A DNA stretch of 64,000 bases from Opisthorchis felineus (Eukaryota; Platyhelminthes; Trematoda; Opisthorchiida; Opisthorchiidae), in NCBI GenBank assembly GCA_004794785.1, contig SJOL01005732.1:67609-131608 (forward strand), written 5' to 3'. The notes under the pieces were generated by a model. It did not search any database. It was not told the DNA's origin and saw nothing but the letters and a program-made list of their open reading frames with translations. Of this stretch, positions 12,801-24,960 are shown one piece after another (the first letter of the stretch is position 1; each line of letters opens with the position of its first letter). The position numbers and the translations under genes were made by a program.

Positions 12801-15161
12801 GTCTTCACACGAAACCATTCACTGTTCATTGCACCTGAATAGTTGCAGCTTACTCCTCTAAAGGATGTGACTGTATTTCGACTTGTGTTTCGGCAGAGAA
12901 CACGCCTGTAGTTGGCTTTGTAAACACGCTTACCTCTTTTGTTTTCAGGCTGAAGTATGACATGGAGACATTGGCTGTGCACGCCGTTAGTATAACTCGA
13001 AGTTTATAGACACCGTGGACTAACATCACGATACAGTCCATATCCCTACAGGAATCCGGTTCTTCTTAATTTTCGCCACCTTAGTGTGGACTTTCACACT
13101 CAACACTTCAATTTTCCTGGCCCAGACTAGCAAAAAACATAAATGTTACTACCGGTATTAAATTTGTGCGCGCGTTCCCTCTCTATTAGCAGGTCATTTT
13201 TGCAGAAACACAAACGCTTGTACTTCTGCGGGACACACTGAGCAATAGTGCTTTTCCACGTTCCAACGGTTTTGACCTTATTTGTCAATTTAATACTTTA
13301 GAAAATATAATATTAGTTGAAGAATATGTATACACGTAGCAATATTTGTGTAATATAGCAGTGTGTGTGCGAACAATCCTTCATTACACAACTTGGTCAA
13401 CAAGATGGAAAATAGCTAATAATACCTCACTGCTTCGCATAAGACGTCTTTCAGACTGGATCAGTTCGGTCCTGCGCTAGTTTCAGACAATGTTGCACGT
13501 CTCGAAAATAACAAAGGTTGAAAAAGGAAATTTGTCCATGAATGAGCCAACTTATAGAATAATTGAAATTCATTCATTCATTTGAGACTAGTTTTCTTAA
13601 TGCATGAACATTTTTAAATCCCTTCTTTCTGCTCGCCCAAACAAAACCCTACAGATTGACAAGAAAATCACAGCATGTTTCGTTGTCATAAATCCCATAC
13701 ATTTTGTGAATGGTTGTATACCACTAAATCCAGAGAAGCACGTGTAAAACAAATACTAGTTTCATGTCAATTTAGGCGAAAAGCGGAGAGATAAAAGAAA
13801 CACGTACAGTGTTCCTCCCACTCTCAGTAGCTTATCCACAAATGAGACCACAATCTAGGTGGAATTATGAGCGTCTCCTCCGTATTTTATCCACGAGTCA
13901 TGTGACTCATGACTGCAACTTAGCAGTGAGTTGTGCATGTTGTATTTCATTGCTAATTTGTAGGCTCATAGCAGATTTTAAATTTGTTTTACTTTAGGGA
14001 CAACTTTGGCCCAACTATCGATTATTTTTTGGAGAACATTGACTGTGACAGTGACTTCAATCATTCCCAGTATCCTGTTTAAACGTGCATTGCGAAGTGA
14101 CTATATTTTTTGGTAAGAAGTCCGCTCAGTCATTCAAGGAAAATTCATTGTGAACTGAGTTACTGCAAAGCATTTCATCATTGGAACGATAGGTAGTTGG
14201 TAATTTCATCATTAATCGAATGTGGTGCAAGACAAAGCATTGTGCCAAGGCAGTATTTTTGAGTCTCAGTATTCTTTCTTCAAGAGTATTGTGCGGAAAG
14301 AAGTGTACATTTATTTGTACGTAAAATGTCATTTGAAATATGGGTGGGCAATGTATGGGGGACCATTACTCCTTGTATTCCTTTCATGCTGTTTATCACT
14401 TTTGGATGCTTCGTTGGCCAAAATGACTCAGGAATTATACAGTATTCAAACGACAGCGCTAACATCTTTTGAATCAAGTCGTTCATGTATTTCCGGCGTT
14501 TTCTGTACAAAACGATTCCCACACCCTGTCAGTTAGAACACATAGTCATATGTTGACCACATTCCTTGCATCGCTTACCTTGGTCTACTAGCTGCACATC
14601 TTACTTTGTTGTTTTTACAGATTGATTGTGCTTTCGTCAATTGGGTCTCCAAATTACTCATGTTTAGTAGTACGCTTTCCATTCCTGGTTCTTCTGAAGG
14701 ACGCACACCCTTTAGTACCGAAAACCTTCCTGTTTCGTATACTTTGGAGAAGATTTGTTGAAGATTTTTAATACTACACTATTACTACACAGACAGAACT
14801 GAACTTCTAAAGATGATATGAAAACGAAATAATACATTGGGAAGATAAAGAATGCAGGATATCGACATTTTGCTATTGTCTCTTCAGTCACAATACTAAA
14901 AACCTTCACATCACAAATAGGGGTAAATAGAAACAAAGCAGTGGGACGGAGCAAACGGTATGGTGGGTAAAACAGGTCCGGTTCTTAAGTCCAGGACGAA
15001 CTGACAGCTTGTTTTTTTTCAGCACACAAGCTGAGTCAGAGTTGACTGATATGCGCATTGGCGCACTAAATGTTTCATGTTAGGAAGCGAATTACACTAG
15101 TTAACTGATCGCGATACTGACGACAACGGAGGCGACGACGAGGGTGGTGGTGATGATGAAA

Positions 15162-15290
<129 letters not shown>

Positions 15291-15539
15291 GTCATACTAA
15301 CAGTCACGGCGATGTTGTTGATCGTCAGATGGAAACTGGTGGAACCACAATAAAGTAAGCCAGCGAACAGTAGGCACTTACACCGGAAAAGGATTAAGAT
15401 CCTGATGGGGCCGGAGAAAAAGGATGAATTATGGGAAAGACCAACTCGCGAATTAGACACTTTCTTGTCTGACCCTACAGGTTGTGTCACAGGAGGGAGA
15501 AAATTAGGGCAATTTTAGGAACCAAACGTACGTACATAC

Positions 15540-16720
15540 TGGTTAGTATTCCGGGATTTCCTAGGCGCATTCGACTTGGCTGACTGGTTTGTTCTCCTTG
15601 ACAAGCTTGACCATCAAAGAATGACCCAGAAGTTCATGAACCCAAGTTCTTTGTGCTCCCAGACTTCCGGACGTGTTAGAGTATACGGCGAGCTCTCCAA
15701 AAGCTTGCGCACACAAATTGGTGTCCGTCACGGTTGCCAACTCTCTCCATTCCTATTTAATTTTCTGATCGATGAGATAATGAGACGAACGCTGGAAGGT
15801 CTCCAAACCCCAGTCGTCCAAATACCCCCTGACGAAACCTTGTCGATCTGGAATATACAGACGACATCGTTCTCATCTTAGAAGAGGAGGAGAAGACGCA
15901 GGTGTTTTTGGATGAACTGACTAAAGTCATCCCGTCCTTTGGTATGCACCTTGCACCCACAAAGTGTAAGGTCATGCGCGTGGACATACAGTCACTGAGC
16001 ACGCCACTCACAATCCAGAGAAAGGAACTCGAATTTGTGGAGCGTTTCACGTAGGTTGGAAATGGTGTTAGTTCTGATTGTAGTGAGACAGATGAGGCCA
16101 ATACACGAATCTCTAAGGTTTGGGTTGTGTTTGCTAATTTGGGACACCTATGGTGTCAGAGTGGTGTATCCTTGAATCTCAAGGGACGTGTTTACCAAGC
16201 TACAGTGCGGGCTGTTTTGTTGTTTGGCAGTGAGACTTGGCCTGTTCGAGCAACGGAACCAAGACGTCTTCAGGTGTTTGACAATCGTTGTCGCAGAACC
16301 ATAGCTCGTCTTGGTTGGTGTCTGCGAACCCGTAACGAGGCAATTAGAAAGCCAGTTTTCGGGTGTGCCACGGGGACTTCCATTGAAAAATGTGTCCAGT
16401 ACCAGAAACTGCGTTGGTTAGGCCATGTATTGCGTATGCCGATCCACCGTTTGCCAAAGAGAGTGCTGATTTCCGTGCCCATTTCGAAGAAGCGGAAGAG
16501 GAGAGAGGTAGCCAGCCCTTGACCTGGCAGAGAGGTATGAAAGAGATTACGAAACGTTTGGGTGCTGTTAGTTCTACTCATCTACCAGAATGGGGACTGC
16601 GTGATCCCCACTGAGCCTGGTTGGAGATGCTGCAAGATATTCCTGCTAATCAATGTCAATGACGTTCGTGTTGCCAGTTTCCATCCAGATGGCCTGAATG
16701 AGTACCTGGAGGTGTTGGCA
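15540..16720 (+). pseudogene. 5'-truncated, broken non-LTR retrotransposon (LINE) reverse transcriptase
   Basis: Conceptual translation shows the second half of a LINE reverse transcriptase and its C-terminal tail. In order these are DFLGAFDLADWFVLLDKLD-like sequence, the GVRHGCQLSPFLFNFLIDEI palm motif, a catalytic box read as LEYTDDIVLI (usually YADD; both Asp kept), TKCKVM, and the C-terminal [21 protein letters not shown] and [13 protein letters not shown] blocks. The copy is dead. The frame shifts near 15840, just before the catalytic box. A TAG at 16052-16054 replaces the usual Tyr of FTYLG. A second frame shift occurs near 16490. The endonuclease and N-terminal RT are missing, as expected for 5' truncation during target-primed insertion. 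The style fits the endonuclease-RT elements common in trematode genomes, probably RTE-like; the clade was not tested. It lies in intron 1 in the sense orientation. Confidence 0.9.
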
Positions 16721-18289
16721 CCTCGGAATTATTGTGTTAAGGTAGGCCTAAGTCACTTCCACCGTCCATCTTTATTCTTTTCCTCACAATAAGACTTTCA
16801 AATAAATCATGGTTGTATGGCAGCGGAGCATCACTGTTACACACTGATGTCATGCTGTCCTTGATGATGACGATGACATACTGGTTATATTTCAGAGAGA
16901 ACACACACGTGACCTACCTCTCTCATTTGCAGGATTCCTCCAAAAACACTCCAGTCTATTCGACCACAAAGGTATCCGGAAAGTGCTGTCACCGATATTT
17001 TCAGAGTCGTTGACTCCACTGATTAAACATTAAATGTTTTCGGTATCTGAAGTTGATTGCCAAAACCATTCTCAAACTATAAGCGCCCGAACACAGTCGA
17101 CCAGGTTTTCCCCACCGTGTTTTAGTGTTGTTTTCAGAGTAATTCCACGTAATCGCCACTACCAACTAAATAGAAGTAAGGTTCAGTGTTTTATTTCCCC
17201 AGTCATTGTAGTGAGGATAAGCTGTGGAATCTGAGAATACAAAATTACCTGTTGAAACCATACTGGAAGTGCGTAGTAGAGAATAAAATACAAGGAAGAA
17301 TTCAAGAACTTTAGGAGGATAGGCCACAAATAAGTAGCAGTTCCCGATAGAATAGAGAATATGGGCAGCCGATGTAGTGGAATTGAGGTTTGAATTTTTC
17401 CCAGATCTTTGAAATTTGTTCCAACCTCTTATCCTTTCAAGCAGAGCGAAATATTCCCCCATCACAAAAAACGCTTTGGAATAACGTCCCGTCTGTTTGT
17501 TTGTCTTCGGGGATGAGTGGGAGTGCGACGAAAATGTGTGTTGGGCGCATTTTTTTGCATCTCACCCAGCAGCTGCACGTCACTTATATTCTGAAAAACC
17601 ACCGGTTCGTGCATAAACTTTACGGAGCAACTTACCTGCTAGTCATGCCTTAACGAAGCTGATTGTTGTCTAGTCTGACGGCACGTTCTCAAAGACCAAT
17701 CTGAGAATGCTTGTTTCGAAAACGAAACCTGTCTGGAGGGTGGTTGACCCTGTGTTCCGCTATTCAAAATCAAACAACCTGCCAATGGCTGAGGTCGATC
17801 TGCATAGAGAGTTAGGGCTACGGCGCAATCATCACAACCGCTTCTTGAGCAGGCACTTATGTTACCGGTTGACAGTACCGTTCGGTAATTTTATAGGTAT
17901 TATTGCAGGTAAAACATGCTCATCATCAAGTTGCTGGAGATTGACGTGACTGACTTATTTACCGTAGCATGCGACGCCTCACGCCGAGTGAGTCTGCTGG
18001 TGGTGAACTGCCAACAGAATAATCATTAGACACAACGTCAAGCAGCGATTTTCGGAAGCTATCCTTTCGAAAGCACCGCATTTTATACATTTGCTAGTTG
18101 AGACGAACACTTAGGGTTACGCGTGATATTTCTCTACATGAAGAACGAGAAAATCAGGTTAATTCAGCAACATTACAAGTTCATGTGTATTGAAAGGACT
18201 AGTAGTCTAGTCCTCACGCGTCTTCTGCGTATCCACACGTCTGCCCCCAGTGGAAACGTAGTTGAATATCAATCCACAAGATAAAGTGG

Positions 18290-18485
18290 AACCGAAATCT
18301 TTCAATGGTGATTCCGTTCTGTGAATGGAACCAGTTTATTCTGAAAATCTGAGAAGCACTGTTCAGTTGCCTCACCCTTATTGTGAATCCTTACCAGGGT
18401 GCATATCACGAAACTCTAAGGAGCCTTGAACCAGCGACTTCCAGGCTAGTGGTTTGAACACTTAACCGTTCGGCCACAAGCGGCC
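18290..18485 (-). repeat. tRNA-headed SINE-like repeat (family 1), left arm of an inverted pair
   Basis: The - strand reads GTGGCCGAACGGTTAAG, which is A-box-like and resembles a Leu or Ser tRNA. It is followed by TGTTCAAACCACTAGCCTGG, then GGTTCAAGGCTC (B-box-like), and then a body related to GCACTGCTGATxxTCCCAA and GATGAAACAG in the other copies. It is the left arm of a head-to-head pair with 18586-18780. Confidence 0.75.
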
Positions 18486-18585
18486 GATTGACCAGCCAAG
18501 TTGTGTAACTGGGTGAGGTGGATCTTGTGACCGAAGAAGCAGTGGTGATATCTCCTAAGTGCAAGTTAACCACAGTGCTTATCAG

Positions 18586-18780
18586 CTGGTTGTGGCTGAA
18601 CGGTTAAATTTCCAAACCTTTTAGCTGGGGTCACGGTCTCGAGACTGTCTGATATGCGTCGTGATATATGCGGTGCTGATGATTCCCAACAAAGATGAAT
18701 TATATGTACAATGCCTTTAAACTTTTCGGCATAAATTGAATTCATTTAAAGGACGGATTCTCTAATCAAGTTCTAAAATC
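18586..18780 (+). repeat. tRNA-headed SINE-like repeat (family 1), right arm of an inverted pair
   Basis: The head reads GTGGCTGAACGGTTAAA with a degenerate B-box region (GGTCTCGAGACTG). The body contains GGTGCTGATGATTCCCAAC and AAAGATGAAT, then a tail close to GGACGGATTCTCTAATCAAG and TTCTAAAATC, matching the tails at 24.08-24.11 and 60.21-60.24 kb. A central segment (about 18486-18585) with AAGTGCAAGTTAACCACAGTG separates it from its inverted partner. Confidence 0.75.
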
Positions 18781-21700
18781 CCACGCTACCAAAAAAACGA
18801 AATCTATTCGAACAATTTCTTACAAACGACACCAGTATTTTCTCAGTGAAGTGAATTACTTGAACTATTTCATTGGGCACTTTCAAAACTCCACTGCGAT
18901 GTAACTGTTAGTATTATCATTCAAGGTAACAAATTCTAACGCAGAATAAGGTGATAGTGATGACTGCAGATTCTAGGATGATTAAGACGCACTATGTATG
19001 GAGCATACACAATTTCTGACTACCATGACCAAAATCAACCAAGTGTACTTTTGCATAATTTATTCAGAGTTACTTATCCAAGGGTCATCGTTCTAAGTTT
19101 AAGCTGCACAAATATCTCATGATGATCAATGTAGCTTATGGAATGTACCGCGATAACAATAGTTTGTTTCCTGTTACAGAAGGCATGTCTTTGTATATGA
19201 TACTTTTGACCGAAATTTGTGCGGACTTGGCGTGTTGCGTCAAATCACGGTAATTGCCTATAACCAGAGCAGCTCACTAACACTGACGCATCACATACTC
19301 ACTGGGTCCATTGAGTAATTGCAAAAGTTTTTAAGCATGAAATTTTTGCGTCCAACAGCGTTTAAAACGGTTAATGTCAGGTGATGTATACGGGCGGTGG
19401 ATGTTCAGAACGTGTAGTAACGTCCTCATTGTTGGTACTGAATTCAACTCTAAGGGAATAGATTTTCACGACTAGCAGATGCGGAGCAAGAAGTTATGTT
19501 TGCAGTCACAGTGACTAGGGTTCCACGTAATCTTTAGCACGTGACGACGTGGTATCTTGTGGTGCATGGTCTGTGCGATTTCCACACCGGCCACCTGGAT
19601 TACCGAAAATTTGTAAAACAAAAATTAAATCGCCGAGCAGCCCCTGTTTTGCGGCTGAATTTTTCGAACCTTGCCTTCAACGTTAGAGACCTGAGGAAAT
19701 CAAACAGAGCTTTCACGTTAGTATCACGTTAACTAGCTACACCACAAACAACATAATTCAAGTACTTTTTCGTGCAGCTAGCTCGTAGCTAATGAAAAAA
19801 TTTTTTACAACAAAACCATACCCCTTGGCTAATGCCTAACTGTTACTTGCATTTTTTAAAAAGCTTTTCCATCCCGTACCAAGCGTGACTAATTTGGATT
19901 TCCATCAGATCGGTGCTGGAGTATAAGCCGTAACCAGTCGATGTAGCAATAACGAATAAATCGAACCCTATATCTACCATGTGTGCGATCGGCGGACAAC
20001 TGAAAATTGTCCAGTCCATACTACCCGAAGGCATATGATGAAAGCTATGCAAGGCGTAGATCGTCATTGGTGAACATTGAACAGAAGAAAAATATGAAAC
20101 AGTGTTTTTTGAATGGATTGTCAAATGGATTATGTTGCTCTGATGCTTTAGATGAACACTGGAAAATTCATATGCATACCTTTCCGAGTTACTTTGGAGT
20201 CGTTTTGAAAAAGCCAATCAGACTATCGGATAAATATGTTTTCGGCCTGGGACAATCTCACCCTGACTTGAAGTTACCCCAAAAGCTGCAAAGTCATGCT
20301 AAGAAAATTTTCAATGTTCAGTTCAATTGTTTACAACATAGAACAAAGTTTACAACACATTTTTATAATTCATTTTCTAGATTCCGCCAAATCTCTTTGA
20401 TATAATGCATAAGGAAGGTGTCACTAAAGCGGTTTTGTCAGGCGGCACTCTTAGGGCTGGCAAATCCCGTTGATCTCCTTAAAGATGAAAAGAAAGCGGA
20501 TGAGGACGGAAATATTAACAGTGAAGGTATTCATGCGATGTTGTTTCAACAGGCTTGGCAATTGTAACAGGTATGTAAGAGAGAATTTACATTGGTAAGT
20601 TAGATGAATTAAAAAACCGAAGTGAAAAAATGGATTGGCTTATAAAGCTGAAATCAAGATTTTAAAAGCACTAGGCACAAAGAATAATAAACGTTTTGGT
20701 AAGTATCAAATTGTTGAGGCATACAACAGAGTTGGAGTTATACACAAATTTGTTTCTGGTGAGCTGTTAAGCTGCTAAAGCAGCACGATATTAAGATGTG
20801 ATATATGGTGGACGATCTTATTCTGAGAGCTAAGTTTCGCAAAAACCTTTCACCGAATAATCAAATTTTTGAATTACAAGCCTTGTTTGATTTGATCTCA
20901 GTGTATAGCGGGATCACACAGGGCGGCATGATTTTTATACACATGTCCTCAGATGGCGTTCAGTGTGGTTGGTATCAAACTTCTGCCAATTACTTTCCTT
21001 GTCTTCCGCCTGATGGAACGAGAACTAATTGAACTCACATTCCGAACACAGCGTCTGATTACGTGCGTACTCACTAGGCTTGTTTGATCAAGAGGTCAGT
21101 TCAGAGGTACCAGTTGACGCCAAGTCATTTTATACAAACCACCGCTGAGACTGAGTGTCAATATACCGTGCTTTTTTGCATATTCAACACGCTGCTCATT
21201 AGCCGTCCGTGGATCAGACTGACCCACTATATGTCCAGAGTTTATTGGCGATTGAGATTTCACAAAAATGGTATTCGGTCAAAGATTCATTTTTATTTGT
21301 TGGATGATGCCAGGGTAGGATTTCGAAATTGAATAACAGAAAATGTAATACGACCGTGACTATGTGTATTTCCCGCTGGTTTACCGGTCTTAAACAGCAA
21401 TGTCTATTGGGAGAAAATTGTGCATCGTGCAAGGTGTGTCTGTGCATTTCGTTGTTCAAGGTGAACGAAAACACCAATGCAAATTTGAAGCTGGTCAAAA
21501 CGCCGCATTGCACGGTTCTTCTACAACTTTAATTGTGTTAACTAAAAGCTCTGTTTCTGAGTTTCAAGTAGTTTGGCATCCTGTTTCCTATGAATGGATT
21601 TCAATTATTCAGATAGGGATTTTATCTTAAAACTGAAATCAGTTTGCTTTCAAAGACCAAAGTGCGGTTTGCCATCTCAGTTTAACATAATTGGCTCTAT

Positions 21701-21890
21701 GCACCTAAAGACTCACCTCGTTCATCAACCCTGCGTACAAATGAGTAGTGGGGCTAGAAAGCGATGGGTTCGCATCCTCCATGAAGGCTCCGTAAATCTA
21801 TTCAGATGGTAGTGTGAGGTTATAAACTAGTCAGGAGCACGGGTAGTGTCCGCACTTTTCATCTGCTAAACTGAAACCACTCTTAGATTT

Positions 21891-21914
21891 TATATACATA
21901 TATATATATATATA
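21891..21914. repeat. AT dinucleotide microsatellite
   Basis: A TATACATA segment followed by a pure AT run near the end of intron 1. Confidence 0.9.
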
Positions 21915-22294
21915 CCGTATATCATAGTTAGGAGATATGGTCTATGCAGACAATCCGATTGCCTGCTCCAAGAACTATGTGCACAATTCAGGTTGCATGT
22001 GTGGCCACTGCAGTCAACTGTACTCCAGTCTGTCTTTGTTTGCTTTTGTGAAGGTGGCGTTCTCAAGTAAAATCAAACAGACTTAGCTGAGAATCTTTAT
22101 AATCTTGAGTTTATGTAACAAAAGAATCGTAAAAAGCGGTGGTGAAGATCTCGGTAGACCAACCAGAAGGAAACAGGGTGTGTGGAAATGATGGTATAAA
22201 GATGATCAAGGCCTCAACTACAAAAATTTACATGCAGCGGTTCACACACTGGTATAACTAATTGTGCTTCAATTAACCTTTTTCCTCCTTCTAG

Positions 22295-22538
22295 GCATCA
22301 GATCTCCAAACAGAACAAATCTCCTATACAAGCTCAACAAAATATAACAATTTGCAATTGGAGCGACAAAGAGATGGATTAACGCCATTCGAGCAACTCA
22401 AGAAAGACTTCGAAAGGCGCTCTCCATATAAGTCTGAGGTGAGAGCAGGAAAACGCATTGGCTTTTATCGTCTCATACTGGATATAGGTCGTGGAAACTT
22501 CTCAAAAGTGAAGCTAGCAACTCATACAATTCTGAATG
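22295..22538 (+). CDS. NIM1-like kinase, coding exon 2 (pre-kinase block and glycine-rich loop)
   Basis: The exon encodes about residues 108-188 plus the first base of codon 189. It starts after a pyrimidine-rich acceptor (CCTCCTTCTAG|GCATC) and ends at AATG|GTAAGT. It carries the block GLTPFEQLKKDFE (135-147) followed by RAGKRIGFYRLILDIGRG (157-174) and then NFSKVKLATH. This resembles the region just before and at the start of the kinase domain in vertebrate NIM1 (LTPFEKL..., GKRIGFYRI..IGSGNFSQVKL, from memory). IGRGNFSKV is the glycine-rich ATP-binding loop. The match upstream of the kinase domain is what separates NIM1 from other AMPK-related kinases. The intron after it falls between strands beta2 and beta3; the split codon joins as G+CG to give Ala189. 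Confidence 0.93.
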
Positions 22539-23744
22539 GTAAGTTTCAAAGCAACACGTTTACGTTTGATTGAATCAAAGAGGTCAGCTTGTAAATGTAA
22601 ACAGTCCAAAGCGCACGAGTTTCATGAAAGCGGGAGCTAGTGGCCGCATAAAGTCAAGGGCCCGTAGTATGCAAACAAACAAACAAGGAGGGAGCTAGAA
22701 GCAACCTGATCTTTTGAATGTTCCAAACAAATTGGTTCGTAACAGCACTTGAGTATTCGGACATGACAGCAACGATTGTGAAGTGGACTGTTGGTCACAT
22801 AAGATAAAATGGTTGACAAACACACTGTTCCAAAGATTTCACCTCCGATCATACGATTTTAAGAACTAAAACGCTCAAAAGCATAAAAATAATAACATGT
22901 GGACTACAACCAACAAACCATGGAACAATGCTATTCGTCGGCTTGGGATAAACCTGCAAATCCACGTTCAAGTGCACAGATGGCGTGAGTGATAGTAGTC
23001 TGCGTGCGTGAAAGATCCACAAACGCACCAGCTCATCCTTAGACTCTATGCTACGCCTCAAAATTGGTTTAATAATTAACCTCTGTCATCTTTTAAAGTG
23101 GAAGGTCGAGTGTCCGCCCGTGTTTAAAATACGCCAGTATATTCCTCATGCGGTCATGCTGCCCAGTAACTTCGATGATACGATAAGTCGATCGAAGAAT
23201 AAAGAAGCGTATATATTCCAACCTTATTAGCGCTCACAGAACACCGATAGCCGGTCCAGTCGACCAATAATTGATCGGCACACACAATAAGATATACCCA
23301 GCCAGAGCTTTCCGGGTCCTTTACGGAACGCAATGACACCAATACCGATCGACCTTCTTGACCAAGCTTATTGCTATTAGATTGCGTGATCCTATTCTGC
23401 ACTACCGAAAGCACACACACAGCTTTGTAGTCGAACTTGTCCGCAAGTTTACATACAGCCTCACGCTCACATACACAACCCATTTTTCCCACCGTCTGCA
23501 CCTCAAGGTGATTTCCCATGATTTTGACTCAATAACTTAATGTCCATGGCTTTCTAGCTGCAATTCAGTTTGAGCGTTTTCACCTCTACACTTGCATGTC
23601 TTACGAAGAAATGATCGAAACTACATGTTCGTCAACTCTTGTGTCTTTTTTAACTAAATGGGAGTTATTGGTATCTGACTACTGGTTGTCCCTGACAATG
23701 ACTCTATTTCCCATAAGTTGAATGCAACGTGATGTTCATGATGA

Positions 23745-23915
23745 AGGTTTCGTCGTTTGAGTGAACCCAATCTATCCTGAAAAGCCGAGCACTGTAGAGC
23801 TGTTTCTTCCTTATTGGGAAGCATCAGCAGTAAGCATCTTACAAAACTCCAGAGTGTCTCAAACTCGTGAACCTTCTGCTGGTTGTTTGAACAGATAATC
23901 GTTCGGCCACGACTA
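23745..23915 (-). repeat. tRNA-headed SINE-like repeat (family 1), left arm of an inverted pair
   Basis: The - strand reads GTGGCCGAACGATTATCTG, then CACGAGTTTGAGAC, then CTGGAGTTTTGTAAGATGC, TTACTGCTGATGCTTCCCAA and CTCGGCTTTTCAGGATAGAT. These blocks pair closely with the + strand copy that begins about 10 bases downstream. Confidence 0.82.
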
Positions 23916-23924
23916 GGAACTGCT

Positions 23925-24110
23925 CGTGACTGAATGGTCAACTGTTCAGACCACTAACCGAAAGGTTGCGAATTCGATACTTCCTGGAGTTTTGTGAGTT
24001 GCGCACTGCTGATATTCCCCAATAGAGATGAAACAGTACTCCTCGGTTTCTCAGCATGGATTGGCTTCACCTACAAGATGAATTCCCAATAAAGTCCCAA
24101 AATCTCTTCA
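23925..24110 (+). repeat. tRNA-headed SINE-like repeat (family 1), right arm of an inverted pair
   Basis: The + strand reads CAGACCACTAACCGAAAGG, GCGAATTCGATACTTCC (B-box-like), CTGGAGTTTTGTGAGTTGC, GCACTGCTGATATTCCCCAA and TCTCAGCATGGATTGGCTTC. It ends with AAAGTCCCAAAATC. It is the mirror image of 23745-23915, so together they could form a long imperfect hairpin in RNA or single-stranded DNA. Confidence 0.82.
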
Positions 24111-24756
24111 CACTCTCAGCAGATGGTGATCATGTTTATATGTGATTGTTATTTGCTGTTCTGAGTTTTTTTACAGATATAACCAAGACGCCTGAAGAAA
24201 ATGCACAATGAGGTCTTAATCTTATCGCTTGATTTCCTTCCGAGTGCTTTTACGTCAAATAACGAATAACACAGATACCTAGATCGAGCCAACCCTAAAG
24301 CCTTAGTTAACTTGTCCGATTATGGGATTGCAGTCTTCATCCGTTTTTTCCAAAAATAACTATGGTCTAACTCTCCCTGTGTGTATCATGCGGCAATGTG
24401 CCGATCTCAAATGCTGTTCACGATGACTTCCGCTATATCCTACTGTGATAATTATGCAATTTCCAACACATAAGGATACTGGACTGTCTGGCCGCATGGA
24501 AAATCATACTGGTCCTTACCTTCTTCTAAGCAAGGTCTAAGAACGAATCTTAGCCAGCCGGTGTCGTAACTGATGGATCTTACAGCGTTTAGCGATAATT
24601 TCCCATATTGTTTTGGACGATGGATCGTCAGTGAAGTAGAGTGCAAAAAGCGCATTTGTTAATGTAATTCTCTAACATTCTCTAAGCCGAGTTATAAATA
24701 GACATTTCATTGAGAAAGCTCAGAAATCCTCTTAGACTACTGAGTTCTCTGAGCTC

Positions 24757-24960
24757 GAGATTGCTCAGTGATTACGGCACGAGCTTACTGACATGAAAGT
24801 CCGTGGTTCGAACCCGACCTCTGCATCTTGACTGCTTTTGTCTACGCTTAGGTAACCTGGCAGTATCTGTCTGCCCTCGTGTCTCCTTCGGATGGCATGG
24901 CAGCCAGGCACCGAAAGGATGCTACACCTGAGTCATTAATGTAATTAAATAATAATTAAC
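24757..24960 (+). repeat. Second tRNA-derived SINE-like element
   Basis: The head has an A-box-like TTGCTCAGTGATTACGG and a strong B box GGTTCGAACCC about 48 bases further on, as in a tRNA. A folded acceptor stem is not convincing, so this is not a functional tRNA gene. The body contains the hairpin-forming GGCATGGCAGCCAGG, and the copy ends in a TAAT-rich tail near 24945-24960. Head and body differ from family 1, so this is probably a separate SINE family. It lies in intron 2. Confidence 0.7.

Noticed and set aside
18195..18218. Short perfect palindrome AGGACTAG-TAGT-CTAGTCCT
   Set aside because: Eight-base stems are expected several times by chance in 64 kb, and there is no terminator role in a eukaryotic intron.
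20417..20570. An EF-hand-like stretch (KKADEDGNINSEG) in intron 1
   Set aside because: The loop lacks Asp at position 1 and Glu at position 12, the frame is short, and no convincing splice pair surrounds it.
24757..24830. A functional tRNA gene
   Set aside because: The A and B boxes are present, but the acceptor and T stems do not pair well. The sequence continues into a SINE-like body with an AT-rich tail.
24890..24950. A hammerhead ribozyme in the SINE body, as known for some schistosome SINEs
   Set aside because: A CGAAA is present after a hairpin, but the essential CTGATGA core is not. Other CTGATGA occurrences (46.22, 39.95 and 5.38 kb) lack a proper stem II and GAAA.
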